A stretch of DNA of 64,000 bases from Monomorium pharaonis. Taxonomy: Eukaryota; Arthropoda; Insecta; Hymenoptera; Formicidae. The stretch covers positions 8,469,307 through 8,533,306 of the forward strand of contig NC_050471.1 in NCBI RefSeq assembly GCF_013373865.1. Direction: 5' to 3'. Positions 49,635 through 61,586 of this stretch are shown here, one piece after another (the stretch's first letter is position 1; every line of letters starts with the position of its first letter). The notes beneath the pieces are model-generated. The model searched no databases and had not been told where the DNA came from. It was given only the letters and a program-made list of their open reading frames with translations. The translations under genes were made by a program, and so were the position numbers.

Positions 49635-50889
49635 TTTTTTCAAGAATGTGTAGATATAAATTCTTATATTTTCTATTCATATTTTTGTATAATTACATGA
49701 AATTATAACAATCTTATAGTGGCGTTATCATTAATTTTAGATTCCCATTGTTGTACTTATGCTATCTTTGCCGCATCCACGTTGGTCAAATCCATGTTTA
49801 TTGAGTCCGTCATCCGTAGACAATTTGTTTCACGAAATGGGACACGCGTTACACTCTATGCTCGGTCGAACGAAATATCAGCATGTTACCGGTACTAGAT
49901 GCAGCACAGATTTTGCGGAAGTGCCAAGTATATTAATGGAATATTTTGCGAGTGATCCTAGGGTAAATATCCAATAATATAATGTGGCATGAATTACTGC
50001 AATGTCTGAAATTATAAGCTTGCTGCTATTACACAATGTTTTAATTCATCTTCGCAATCATAGGTTGTATCGAAGTTTGCAAAGCATTTCCAAACTCAAG
50101 AACCGATGCCAGAAAACTTATTGCACAAACTATGCGCTTCGAAGAACATCTTTTATGCCTCCGAATTACAGAATCAAGTCTTTTATAGTATGTTGGATCA
50201 AGTGTATCATAGTGGTAAGCTAACGAAATCTACCACTGAGATTTTAGAAGATGTACAAAAGGAATATTACGGCCTTCCATACGTGAAAAACACAGTATGT
50301 ATTTTCATTAGTTCTACATTAATTTTGGATCATAAAATTGCGCATTTACAAAAAAATAGCTATAACAGAAGTTTTAAAATTCTTATGATTTATTTGCGAA
50401 AAGGATTTAATTTATTTTATTAATTGTTTCACAAAATATTTTTTATTTTTATATAAAATATGTAAAAATTTATCTGTGAAAACATAAATTAAATATTTGG
50501 CCAAATAATTAAACAATTTTGCAATATATGGAATTAAGTTTCGATTTTTATATGCATATTTTTTAATACTACAATTAATCTTTCCATTTTATTTATAGGC
50601 ATGGCAATTAAGATTCTCTCATTTAGTCGGCTACGGTGCAAAATATTATTCTTATCTAATATCTCGTGCAATTGCTGCATGGATTTGGCAAACCTACTTT
50701 CACAGTGATCCTTTCTGTCGATCATCAGGCAATCGTTATAGAAAAGAATGCTTGGCGCACGGAGGTGGTAAACCAGCATCACTGTTAGTGTCGGATTTCT
50801 TAAATAAGGAAGCTAACGCTGTTACGTTTGCAAAATCGTTAATTAATGAGGTTGACATGAAAAATATACGTATGCAAACAATAAAGTAG
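46817..50889 (+). CDS. MIPEP: Mitochondrial intermediate peptidase (MIPEP)
   Basis: Zinc metallopeptidase of family M3 in the mitochondrial matrix. It removes an octapeptide from many precursors after MPP cleavage. Ten exons: 46817-46948, 47409-47671, 48198-48384, 48442-48521, 48613-48831, 48899-49040, 49211-49549, 49741-49962, 50064-50294, 50599-50889 (2106 nt, 701 aa; human 713). The N-terminus (MLRVLQRQILRNARKLNTW) is Arg-rich and acid-free, a plausible matrix signal. Core motifs are IFDELSNTLCKVADMAEF, FSLGACMEGLNFL, LGYIYCDFYERAGKPNQDCHF, the zinc site HEMGH at about 485-489 and GTRCSTDFAEVPSILMEYFA, then SHLVGYGAKYYSYLISRA. The exon 4/5 junction uses a weak acceptor (AG at 48611-48612), the only one tried that keeps the frame open. 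Two introns share a 90 bp direct repeat. Confidence 0.95.
47121..47214. repeat. Direct repeat copy 1 in MIPEP intron 1
   Basis: Contains AAATTAAATTAGTG, CAGTCAAAATAAAT, CAGAGCCA, CAGTAACT and CTTTTAAAGGTTTAAAA in the same order as the copy at 47926-48026. Probably an old dispersed element. Confidence 0.6.
47926..48026. repeat. Direct repeat copy 2 in MIPEP intron 2
   Basis: Second diverged copy, followed at 48035-48056 by a CA microsatellite. Same word order as 47121-47214. Confidence 0.6.
49585..49627. repeat. (TA)n microsatellite
   Basis: A run of alternating A and T, preceded by TATG/TATA-type units, in the MIPEP intron after the exon at 49211-49549. Confidence 0.8.
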
Positions 50890-53124
50890 TCCAACAATGT
50901 AAATTTTCTTTGTACAGTTATGGAGTAGATGTATGTTCATATATGAATATTTACAGCCTTGTTACACATTTCCTGCAATAAAATACATTCTTATAAGAAA
51001 AAGAGGGTATTGAAATATATTGCTCACTTCTAAAAAATTAAATATGGAGAATATTTTATTTTTAATGATAATTTTAATTTTTTACACAAGTATAAAGCTC
51101 TTTTTTTCCTCATCGTAAAATGATTGTTGTTGCAATTTTATTTTCAATATTATAATTAAAAAGCCTATTCTTTTCAGCTCAACTTCTCGCACTGTTTATT
51201 CTTCCTTTTCTTTTTTAATGGAAAAAAAAAGAGAAAAGTTAAACTGTGCCTGAAGTTAAAGAAGTTTAAAAAGGAAATTTAACAAAAAGACCTTAAATTT
51301 CCAATTCAAATTGAATCTCAACATAAAATCTTGATTTAATTTAAAAAAAGAATGTGTTATTTTTGTTATTTATATATTTTTATTTTTAAAAATTTAAACT
51401 ATTTTTTTAAGAGAAAAATTTCATCAAATTGTCGAATTATTAAATGAATTAATAAAAAGTAAAACCGTAGAAATGAAATATTTTGTATAAATCTTTTACA
51501 TTTTATAAATAAAAATTGGATGTTGCAAAATGATAAATAATTATGAAGACATTACTATTATAAAGTGGCGTTAATTCTTTTTCTTCTCGATTTTTTATTA
51601 TAAGTACAGAACCCCTTACTCTCTATGTACAATTTCGATAGATCAATTGTTACAAAAAAATAAGTTTTGTAGTGTCATACATGTAATTGGAAACGCAGTA
51701 TAAGATAATTTATGTGAGAAGATATTATGTTCATATACTCTACCTTCACTTCCTGAGGTTATTCCTAAATCTGTACATGGCAACATGAAGTTACTATCTT
51801 CTCTTGTTAAGAGGATTGCGAGTGACACTTTAAAACATTTCTGGCAGTACTATCTTCTCTCAATTAAAAAAACTACTTCAATAATTGATTATGCATTTAT
51901 ATTGCATAACTGTATTTGTTGATGTTTCACATATTCTCAGTGAATACTCTTCCAATCGTTGAACTGAACATTCCTGTCAGTAAATGTCTTCGTAAAAGTA
52001 TATTCTTTACTAATCTAGTTTATAAATATATGGACACGAAATAATTTAACAAGCCAAGATCACAAATGATTGTTTAATTAATCATTTAATGATTAATATT
52101 TTTTTTTCATGTAATTTCTAGCATTTTTCGGCAATGATGCATATATATATATACATATGTCGGTTTTTAATAACAATCGCAATTCACCAACTCACGTACG
52201 TCACGTGATTTCCTACTTATTGACATCTCGTGTATCTTTGTCTCACGGTTGTATAGTTCAAACTTTGATTCAAGACAAACTGGGGCCTAATTCTGTACCG
52301 CCTACCGATAACTATCGGTGTCGTTGCGCAGATATTTTGTATGACAAAAACCTGCGTAACGACACCGATAGTTTTCGGTACAGAATAGAGCCCCAGGATA
52401 CTTTTATCATATATTTTATGTCAAACATGGAGATGCAGCATGTTTCAAAGTTCTATTACTTTTATATCTATGGTTCTAAAGAATATTTGAAATGTTAAAA
52501 ATGTTTTTAAAAACACGAAGACAAATGTGAAGAGGTACAAATAACTTGCAGATTTTAAAGATAAGTATCACGATAGCATATATATAGACATAGTACGCTC
52601 TTTTATTTTCATTATAAATACTGTATTGTTTTTTACTTTTCGAATTAATTAATCATATTGCGATTGCACTCTTACGCTCTATATTTATGCTAGTGTCACA
52701 GTATGTATACATTTTTGCATTCTTTATTACATCTTAATCGTAAGTATGCTGTGAAAAACTGTGTTGCATAAAAAATTGTTATATCCTAGAACGTTATATT
52801 ATCAAGCTTATTTTGCCTGTCATCCTGTCCGTTTATCTTTATAAGATTTGAAAACAACACAACACTGGTTAAAGGAGGATTGCAACCATTTAATGTCTCT
52901 TGCGCACTAAAAACTAACCCAGAGAATGTACACTAAAGTGACATTTCTTTTTCTTCCCTTTTGTACGAACTGATCGCACCCCTTATAACTCTATCTCAAC
53001 AATCGAATTGGTTATATAATCTCTCATTCACATTCACGACAAACACCAATGGTGATAGATTCAATTTGCTAGAAAGATTAGCGTCAATTTTACAAATCGA
53101 TGTAACTTTGGCATATGCTTTAGG
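50890..53124. other. MIPEP / CUL4 convergent 3' region
   Basis: AT-rich, with no supported gene. AATAAA at about 50979-50984 fits the MIPEP poly(A) signal. One MITE lies at 52282-52394. The right part should be the CUL4 3'UTR. Confidence 0.55.
52282..52394. mobile_element. 113 bp palindromic MITE
   Basis: Ends GGGGCCTAATTCTGTACCG and CGGTACAGAATAGAGCCCC. Inner arms contain ATAACTATCGGTGTCGTTGC and GCGTAACGACACCGATAG. Its termini resemble those of the 176 bp family (CTGGGGC...ATTCT) but the interior does not. Confidence 0.75.
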
Positions 53125-56100
53125 TTACGCAACATAATTGTATTGATTTGAATTGTCCTTGTCTCGCTCCATATAGTCTCTGTCTATAAGAGACTCGATC
53201 CGTTTTTTCAAATCAGCAGGCTAAAAAAGAATATGTATTTTGCAAATTGACATAAAAGAACAAATACACTATGTATTCAATGCGATACATATATCAATTC
53301 TACATCACTTATTTTTATTTTACTTATACTTTACGTTAAATAAACGTTCTACCTTATATAAAAATATATACCTTTACGGGAAATTTTAATTGATTATACA
53401 ACTCGCTAATGAGAAGATTGTGAGTCAAAGTTTTCCTCATTTTCATAATTCTGACAATAGCTGCGTCTATCTGATATTGTCTGTCTTGATATACTCTTTC
53501 TTCTGTCGCTTTTTGTTCTTCATTCTGAAAACAATTTCATACACATGTAATACAAGAATAAAATCCAATCAAACGTCATACAGCAACGCCCAACAAAAAT
53601 CTCCAATTAAAATAAATTTTTTATATAAATATAAAAAAAAATTAAATTAAATACATTATTGAATGTTAAGTACCGTTTCTTTCATTTGAATTTGATTAAT
53701 CTTAATTCTGAACAATTTGTTTGTAAATTCTGCGTTAAATACGAATCTATCGTTATCGGCGACATCTCGGCCACGTGGATTCTTTTGAAGAACACGAGCT
53801 TTTCCACATGCCAAGGATTGTAATGTTCTTCTTAGTTCGCCGTCCTCGATATTTGTAGCAGCTTTGATGTCTTCCAATGAGAGATTATCACTATCATTGA
53901 ATAGAATTAAGACTAATGCTTGAAATAACGATACCTGCAGCTCTTTATTGCCCTATTTTTGTATCAAAAGTATTTGTGCATTAGTTAATAAATAATATAT
54001 CATGTTGCACAAATAGTATTAGGCTTGTTCAATACCTGATTAAACCATGCTTTCAAAACGCAATGTCCTAAGGTCGGTTGCCACTGCAATTTTCTACCGC
54101 TATGTTTTCCCAAATAAAACTTATTAAATACATCTTGATACTGCACCATTTCCATTGGTAGGGTGACTTCCATCACTGGATATGTAGGCCAATACCCCAT
54201 AGTAAGTATAGATACAGTTAGGTCTAGATTATTTGCCACCAACTCACTTTGCAAGTTTCCTGCATACTGAAGATGTAATAAACATTTAAAACAATACATT
54301 CTGTAAAATTTGTTAAATATAAATCATGTGTGTACATAAAGTCAATAACTCATATCCTCAATTTTTTTCAATTATTTTTATTGATAGATATGCCTTTAGA
54401 CATATGATGTATGTTATATACTACAAAATCTCAGAAATAAATATTGCATTTATTGAAAAAAGTGAGAATATAAGCAAATATTTATATCCTTATGTATTCA
54501 TATTTAACAGATTTAGTAAATATTAACCCTCAACAATCACCTAAAGTCATGTAACCCCAACAAATTTTCAGATTCAAATTTTGTACTTAAAACATCGAAA
54601 AATTAAAAAGAAAGTAAACAGATAGTCACTTGTTACTTTCATAAATTTTTTCAATGTTAAAATTAAAATTTTATAACGTAAACTATTGGAGCATATTTTA
54701 TAATACTTGAATAAGATACAGTAATTTTTTGAAGTCAAACAAGCACGTACTTTCAACGTGACAATCGTTTAAAGTCGTTGGGATTACCACAACCTCTTAG
54801 TAACCATACTTAAATTATTTGGATGTGTGATTGTTAAGGATTAAGCTAAATATTAAATATGTAAAATATTTTTACACAAATTGTAAATTAAATTGTGTGT
54901 GTGTGTGTGTGTGTGAATACATAAAATTCCTTTGTAACATATAAATATATCAATAATCACTTTATTTACCTGTTTGAATGCAATATTGATATCTTTACTA
55001 AGTTCCATATCTTTAAACATTCCTTCCAATTTACTAGTAAATCCACCACCGCATTCTTGTTTTAATTTAGATAACATTGACTTTTCAGCGTCTACGGAAG
55101 CTGATTTTCCCACTAACAAACGTTTGGCCAAGTCTTTTTTGTAAAATGCTTCAAAAACATCTTTTCCGTGAATAAAACGAAAGAGTACCATAATTTTATC
55201 TAATAATCTCTCTAATTCCTCCTCCGTTGCTTCTTTATTACCAGCGCGTAACTTACAATCAACAAATTTAGCTGAAATCATAAATATATAAGTTTTTAAT
55301 GTGTCTTTAGTGTTTCTAACTGTAAGAATTTTTCTATATTTTTACTATAAACTAACAACATACTGAAATATTTCCTAACTATCTATTTACATTATATTTT
55401 ACAATTAATTACTAATGCATACATATTACCTATTAATTCCGCTGGTTTGTTTGCTCTTTGATTGATGAAAGCTTCAAAAGCTTCTTTTAAGCTATTTGCG
55501 AACTTTTCATTTTTATGAAAGCACGTATTAACTATATTATCCATTTTATCTTTGAAATCTAAAAGTTCCTGTACCATCGTTTTATCTTTTTCAGGATCTA
55601 TAACTATCGTCTTACCTTTTTTCTAGCGAAATATAAGATAGATTATAAGACACATTATAATTTTGAAAATTTCATACATATAGGTCAATTGTTCATGTAA
55701 TAAAAACGTACTTTGATATAACAATTAAAATTTAAACATAGCTCCACAAGGCCATTTTTTATCCGACTGTATAAGTTGTAAAGTAACGATAAATCACTAA
55801 TCCTATTTTCATCCAACAACCCACTTAAGCCTTTTTGTAAAATACTAGTAATATGTTCAGATAGTAATTGTTTTTCTACAGTATGTATGAGCGACCATCT
55901 AAAAACAATCAATTTTCATGAAATTGTATACAAGAATGTACTCTTTAATCATTAATATTGCATTTCGTTTATTAAAACTATACAATTATAAAACTCACTT
56001 AGTTGATGTATCAAGATAGTGCAACAACCGTTCGTTTTCTTCTTGTAAACGCTTATCGACATGAGCCAAATATTCAGGAACATCATGTTCGTTCATCAAT

Positions 56101-58597
56101 CGTAAACCTTCGGCAGCATACAATCTTTCTGTAGCCTGTAGGAACCTGGAAAAGAAAGGAATTAAAATATAAATAAAATATTTAGATTGCAGTTGATTTG
56201 ATGCTATAAATAATTTGAAGCGTTTGATTGACCAATCAAAATAATAAATTTTACGAATTGACCAATCAAAGAATGCTTCAAAGTATCTGTAGCATCAAGT
56301 CGACTGTAGCCTTAGTAATACAATAGAAACAAAATAAAAATGGGAACGCCTACAACTCTAAAAGTTACATTAATTTGTTATAGAAAGATATAAATATGAT
56401 CATATCAACAGTAATATTACTGCTGATACATGTGTGTATAAATATATATGTACATGTGTATATATACATATATATATATACATACATATATATATTCAAA
56501 ATATATATTTAAAAAACTTCAATTCTACTTCTATTCTTTTATATTAATATTCTAAATAAAAATTTATTTACAAAATTACAGAATGTTTATGCTTTTAAAA
56601 AATTATACTTTTTATTGCATAAATTATAAAATGTTAGAATAATTCAACTAACATTATTTTAATGTAAACAAAATTGTAATATCAAAAAAAACTGAACTTG
56701 AATTAGCAATTGAATTAAGACAATGAAAATTCGTCCACAGTAGCACTTCAGGATTAATAAAAATAGCTTTCAAATTATCAACGTACTTTGTTTCGAAGGC
56801 ATCTTGGTAGATTTGTAAGTCCGATAACATTCTTAATAGCGATTTTAGAAGCGTTCGATCTACCGTATCGCCTTGTCGTTCCTTTTCTATGAGCATAAGA
56901 AGACCTTCCACCGTGCGCGTTTGCACTAGATTATTTAGCACAATATGTAATCTGAATAGATGCAATCCCATATCCCTGAAAGAAGAAATCGAGTACAGAA
57001 TATGTGTGATTAATTACAACTTATTTCCAACAATATTTTCACGTTATTACCATATCGATGAAATACTCGGATTTTGTAGAACGTATGTCCTATCGAGATA
57101 CAGAAAGATGCTCCTGATCATTATCATTTGTCTGCAATGTGACTGCCAGCACTCATTCATCTTCTTCAAAAATATATGTCTATCCATAGATTCTGCCAGA
57201 AACTGTTCAATATTGGCTTTCACATGAGATTCTGTCAAAATGCTTAAATTTGAATAAAGTGTTGAAGCCATTTTGTGATTACACATATTCTCAACAGCCT
57301 GATAAAGCTCCTCGAGAGAATAACGAATACTTTTGCTGGTTTGTATGGCAACCACAGCCTCCTGTAATTTTTCCCATGTCTGCTCTTGATAGTTGTCTGG
57401 TAATTTGGGTTTACCTACAAAAAGAAGCATTGTTATATGAATAGAAATAACATAAAGTGACAGACCAAAATTTGATGTTTTCAGGAACTTTCTTAGAAGT
57501 TTTCTTGAAATACAATATTCTTAGAATTCTCAAAAATTAATTTCTAAAAAACTAATAAGACTATTCTTCAACAATATATAATTGTTATATAGCCTTTATC
57601 ATTCCAGACAAATTTTTAAATTCATCAATCACCACCTGACCAATCACATTATGTGCAAGTGTAACTTTGGTTTAAAAAGCATTTATAGCTAATGCAATTA
57701 ATTAATGCATAAATTAAAAAATTTACTTCTATCTTTATTATTTGCTGTAAAAAACAAGTATGTAGAATGGACAAAGAAAAGATGCTAATATATGTTTTTA
57801 TAAACATGTTAAATACAAGCCTATATAATATACATATATACATAATAAAAATTTAATTCAATTCTACATAATTTTAAAATATTACTTTTTTATACTATTT
57901 ACTTAACTCTTTCTTTTTATTTTCTTTACTAATAATGATCGTTTTTTCACATTACAATGTGTAATCTATTTAAACGACAGAAATGTCAAAATTGAAATAA
58001 AATATTTCATTTAGAGATTTCTACATTGTAACATTATTGTAACACTATGTCTATAAATAAGTGTTTATCACGTCAGCGTGTTTGACGTGTAAACCGCGTC
58101 AAATGTCGCATTGACTACGACCAACCGCGACACTCGACAATGCAAACCACGTCAGGAACAGCCAATCTGTCGAATTATCTAGATTTACCGTTTAGGTTAT
58201 GTTTTTTAGTTATACAAAGTAAGAAACTTTTTCATTATTAAAACGATAAAATGGACTGTGAACGATCGAAGTTGTATCCAAATCGAGAAAAGTAAAGGAA
58301 ATAAAATTGCAAAAAACTAGGGAGATCAAAACATCGCAGAATTTGTTGCCTTCACGGAACAGAGCAGCTGATGTTTTGAGGTTAGGTCTGTCTGCGTGTT
58401 GCGTCCAGTTGCTTACTTTTAAAATTCTTGATAACGAGCTTCTTTGCGGAACCGGGTTTCGCATTCGCGAGGCTCGGCGAAATTTTGTTGACGCCGTTCG
58501 GATTGCCGACTGTCAACGCCGAAAAGTTGGCCCGCTTCTGCGTGTCAGCCGCTGTGGCGGCAGCGACAACGGCGGCGGTGGCCTCCGTGTCAGTCAT
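53125..58597 (-). CDS. Cul4: Cullin-4 (CUL4)
   Basis: Scaffold of CRL4 ubiquitin ligases: binds DDB1-DCAF substrate receptors through its N-terminus and RBX1 through its C-terminus; nuclear and cytoplasmic. Eleven exons: 58417-58597, 57051-57414, 56787-56975, 55999-56145, 55712-55898, 55430-55622, 54970-55271, 54036-54266, 53674-53952, 53372-53524, 53125-53220 (2322 nt, 773 aa; human CUL4A 759). Diagnostic stretches: KKLVIKNFKSKPKLPDNYQ, CRQMIMIRSIFLYLDRTYVLQN, LLDENRISDLSLLYNLYSRI, GKDVFEAFYKKDLAKRLLVGKSA, ILTMGYWPTY, EDGELRRTLQSLACGKARVL, and the neddylation region AAIVRIMKMRKTL, modified Lys near 719. It ends QYNYVA. I start at MTDTEATAAV. The frame stays open upstream to an ATG at 58933 through a proline-rich stretch. 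Confidence 0.95.
56185..56311. mobile_element. Diverged inverted-repeat MITE in a CUL4 intron
   Basis: Left arm with GATTTGATGCTATAAATAAT and GAAGCGTTTGATTG pairs with right arm AATGCTTCAAAGTATCTGTA and GCATCAAG. Same family as 10133-10245. Confidence 0.65.
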
Positions 58598-58847
58598 AAT
58601 GATCTCGTCACCCCTGATCGCGTCGACTTCGTCCGGATGCGTGATACTCGCTGTCGCGGCCAGTTTGGAGCTCTCTTTTTCAGCTATAATCGCGTATTCC
58701 AACCTCCAACACCGCCGTGAATTCGGCGGTGGCGATAGTGATGGTGGTGGCGGTGATGGTGGTAGCGATAGCGGCGATGGAGGTGGCGACGACGTCGACG
58801 ACGACGGTAGCGACGGCGACGGCAACGGCGAAGGCGACGACGGCGGT

Positions 58848-58878
<31 letters not shown>

Positions 58879-58960
58879 TTGGCGACGATGGCTGCGACGG
58901 TGGCGACGGTAGCGGTGGTGGTGGTGCCCTCATCCGGGTCTAGCACACTGTAGCACACAC
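58598..58960 (-). promoter_or_regulatory. CUL4 5' leader with GGC/GAC triplet runs
   Basis: Strongly GC-rich with repeated GGC, GAC, GGT and GAT triplets around 58727-58925. On the minus strand the frame continuous with CUL4 encodes a proline/serine run, but composition alone could keep it open. Probably 5'UTR and CpG-rich promoter. Confidence 0.5.
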
Positions 58961-58967
58961 AGAGGCC

Positions 58968-58999
58968 TAGTTTACATCGTGCATTTGATACGCGTATCA
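58968..58999. mobile_element. Truncated copy of the CTAGTTTACA palindromic MITE
   Basis: Reads CTAGTTTACATCGTGCATTT then GATACGCGTATCA, matching the left arm of 4247-4371. No right arm follows; the 176 bp element at 59001 interrupts it. Confidence 0.65.
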
Positions 59000-59179
59000 G
59001 GGGCTCGATTCTTGAATTTATTCGCAAGAAAACGCATGTGCAAATACCCGCTCTAACAGAAAAGTTGCAAGTTTATTGGTTAAAAGCCATACGATAGCCA
59101 ATAAATTTTCAACTTTGCTGTAAGAACAGAATTTGCAAATACGTTTCTCTTGCAAATAAATTCAAGAATCGAGCTCCAG
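58998..59179. mobile_element. Single 176 bp palindromic MITE with CAG duplication
   Basis: Core 59001-59176, again exactly 176 bp, with CAG at 58998-59000 and 59177-59179. The orientation is opposite to the arrays, so CAG equals their CTG. The terminus GAGCTC shows one change from GAGCCC. Confidence 0.85.
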
Positions 59180-59188
59180 GTACTATAT

Positions 59189-59364
59189 GGCCCGGTTTCA
59201 TCAACGCGAGTTAATCTAATCGGTCGATTATTTTAGATTATTCCATTGGAATTGACCAATCGTATTTGTCTTAAATAAAATTAACAAATGCGATTAGTCA
59301 ATTCGAATGGAATAACTCAAAATAATCGATCGATTAGATTAACTCGCGTTGGTGAAACCGGGCC
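59189..59364. mobile_element. 176 bp palindromic element of the CCCGGTTTCATC family
   Basis: Arms GGCCCGGTTTCATCAACGCG and the near reverse complement ending TTGGTGAAACCGGGCC. Unrelated in sequence to the GGGCTCG family despite similar length. Half of a second copy follows at 59586-59683. Confidence 0.8.
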
Positions 59365-59585
59365 TATTTGTATCAAATTCGTACTAAATATTTAGGGTAC
59401 CATTACATTTGTCCGATTTTGTCGTACGACGAGTTTGTCGCGGACGTAGCGATTGGCTGCCGAAAAGTCTCCCCACTTAGCTACTTATTGGCAGCCAATC
59501 GCTACGTCCGACAAACTCATCGTACGACAAAATCGGACAAATGTAATGGTACCGTAAATATTTAGTACGAATTTGATACAAATAG
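59365..59585. mobile_element. 221 bp two-shell palindrome
   Basis: The outer arms TATTTGTATCAAATTCGTAC and GTACGAATTTGATACAAATA are perfect. The inner arms start GGTACCATTACATTTGTCCG and end with its reverse complement, reaching to GCGATTGGCTGCC / GGCAGCCAATCGC around a 28 bp loop. It may be one element or one inside another. Confidence 0.75.
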
Positions 59586-59683
59586 GCTGTTAATTTTATT
59601 TAAGACAAATACGATTGGTCAATTCCAATGGAATAATCTAAAATAATCGACCGATTAGATTAACTCGCGTTGGTGAAATCGGA
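59586..59683. mobile_element. Half copy of the CCCGGTTTCATC-family element
   Basis: Near-exact reverse complement of the left arm at 59190-59285, ending CGCGTTGGTGAAATCGG. Together with the left arm it forms an inverted repeat spanning about 490 bp. Confidence 0.7.
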
Positions 59684-59685
59684 CT

Positions 59686-59792
59686 AATGCCAGGCAACAG
59701 GCAATAGGAATAGGAAATAAAGAAAGAGAGAAGATCCTTGCTCTCTTTCTCTCTTTCATTATTTCTGTTCGTATTACCCGTTGCCTGGCATT
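59686..59792. mobile_element. 107 bp palindromic MITE
   Basis: Ends AATGCCAGGCAACAGGCAAT and a matching inverted end CGTTGCCTGGCATT. The centre has opposed GAAAGAGAGAA and CTCTCTTTCT runs. Confidence 0.7.
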
Positions 59793-59937
59793 GTGTTTAG
59801 GCCCTAACGACGAATAATTGTAAAAACTCAAATATTTGACAATAAATGCAAATTTATAATAAAAATCTTAACAATTTTACATTTTGGTACTACATTTTTT
59901 TTTACCATTTGGTACTACATTTCTAAGGACATTCATA

Positions 59938-60283
59938 GGCCGGTATTCATAGTCGGGTCTTATATTTAAGATCATCTGGACTGCGTTCGAAAACGTCATT
60001 CGAGTGCTCTTGAGTATCATTCTATCTTTTGGTCTGTTCTTTCTAGCTGCACTGTTGCACCGGTGCAATAAGTTAAAGTAAGACAAGTATTATTTTTTTT
60101 CATTCTAACTTATTGCACCAGTGCAACAGTGCAGCTAGAAAGAACAGACCACTTGTTTCACATAGAACGAACAATAAGGATAGAATGATACCCGAGAGCC
60201 ACTCGGGTGACGTTTCCGAACGCAGCCCTTAAGTACTGTCTTAAGATGATCTTAAACATAAGAATTGACTATGAATACCGGCC
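59938..60283. mobile_element. Three palindromic MITEs nested in one another
   Basis: Outer shell 59938-60283 (GGCCGGTATTCATAGTCG ... GACTATGAATACCGGCC), of the same family as 4510-4646. Middle shell 59978-60228 (GGACTGCGTTCGAAAACGTC ... GACGTTTCCGAACGCAGCCC). Inner element 60031-60150 (GGTCTGTTCTTTCTAGCTGC ... GCAGCTAGAAAGAACAGACC), same family as 46397-46515. Insertion order follows from the nesting. Confidence 0.85.
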
Positions 60284-61323
60284 CTAGTCTTCATAATTAA
60301 GCAATTTAATGCAATTGTCAATTACATTGCTAATTCTTCGCAAATGTAGAATACGAAGTTCTCGAGACTCTCGAGAGCATGCAAGAGTTAGAACAGCATA
60401 GAACGAGCGAAATATGTGGCTTGACCGGCCCGATAAATAAGTTTCAATAATTAACATTAACAATATAGTGATATTGATCCTTTATTTAAGTCAAGTAGAA
60501 CTGAGCTAAATGATTGCTTTATACACGAAATAATACCAGATAGCGAATTGTGATATTGTTACTTTTATTACATTTCAGGTTAGTCGATTCGCAAGTTGTC
60601 ATTAAGTTAATGCAGACATAATACTCAATAAATACGCGTGTTAAGATGTGTCTTGAAAGGAAAAATAATTATTTTGTATGGGGTGCATTTTAAAATTAAT
60701 CTGATTGAATCGAGATTACATAACCGTATTCAACAGTAAACTTATAGGTTATCACGATTGTAAATATAAAAAGGGAAATATAGGTTATCGTTTTTCTATA
60801 TTATTATTTATAATCTTGTGATCTAACGCAACGATGATTTATATTTGTGAATTTTTTTATTGCACGCACTTATATTATTCTTTTAAGGTTATATAATCAT
60901 GGATCGTACGATACGATTTTCGAAAATCTATTTTTGTACAATCAAAAATAAACTTAGTCAACTTTAATAGAGCCATTTAGTAAGTGAAAGTAACGGGAAT
61001 ACGTGTGTCCTCTTTACCGGAATATATGTTGTATTTATTCTCTAAATTTCATTAGGTTTAGTTCATGTGTGTTACAGTTTATTTGAAAATGTTGAGATAT
61101 AATTCTTAATTTATATTCTTGACACATTAAATTAAAGATATATCATCACAATATATTTTTGAATATTACATTTTTTTTATAGAGAATTATATAGATTTAT
61201 ATTCATGCTCTAAATAATATAAAATGTTAATTTACATGATGAGACTAATCAGATAATCTTTTGTATTTCGTTATTTTTAAAGTGAATATATTATGAAGTA
61301 AATTTGATCTTAAATTTTATATT

Positions 61324-61356
<33 letters not shown>

Positions 61357-61550
61357 CTTTATGGGGCAAAAATTAACTGATTACTTTATTGTTGAGAGTT
61401 AATTTTCAAAATAATTGTTATATATTACTCTATTACTATAAGATTAGTCTTTTTCAAATTTGATTAATATTTTTATAATTATTATAATATTTAATACTTA
61501 AATTATAAGAAGGTAGAATTCATTTTTTAGTATTTTTAGTAATATATATA

Positions 61551-61586
<36 letters not shown>

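Noticed and set aside
58428..58953. Gly/Asp- and Ala/Val-rich open frames opposite CUL4 exon 1
   Set aside because: Encoded by triplet repeats; no coding signal.
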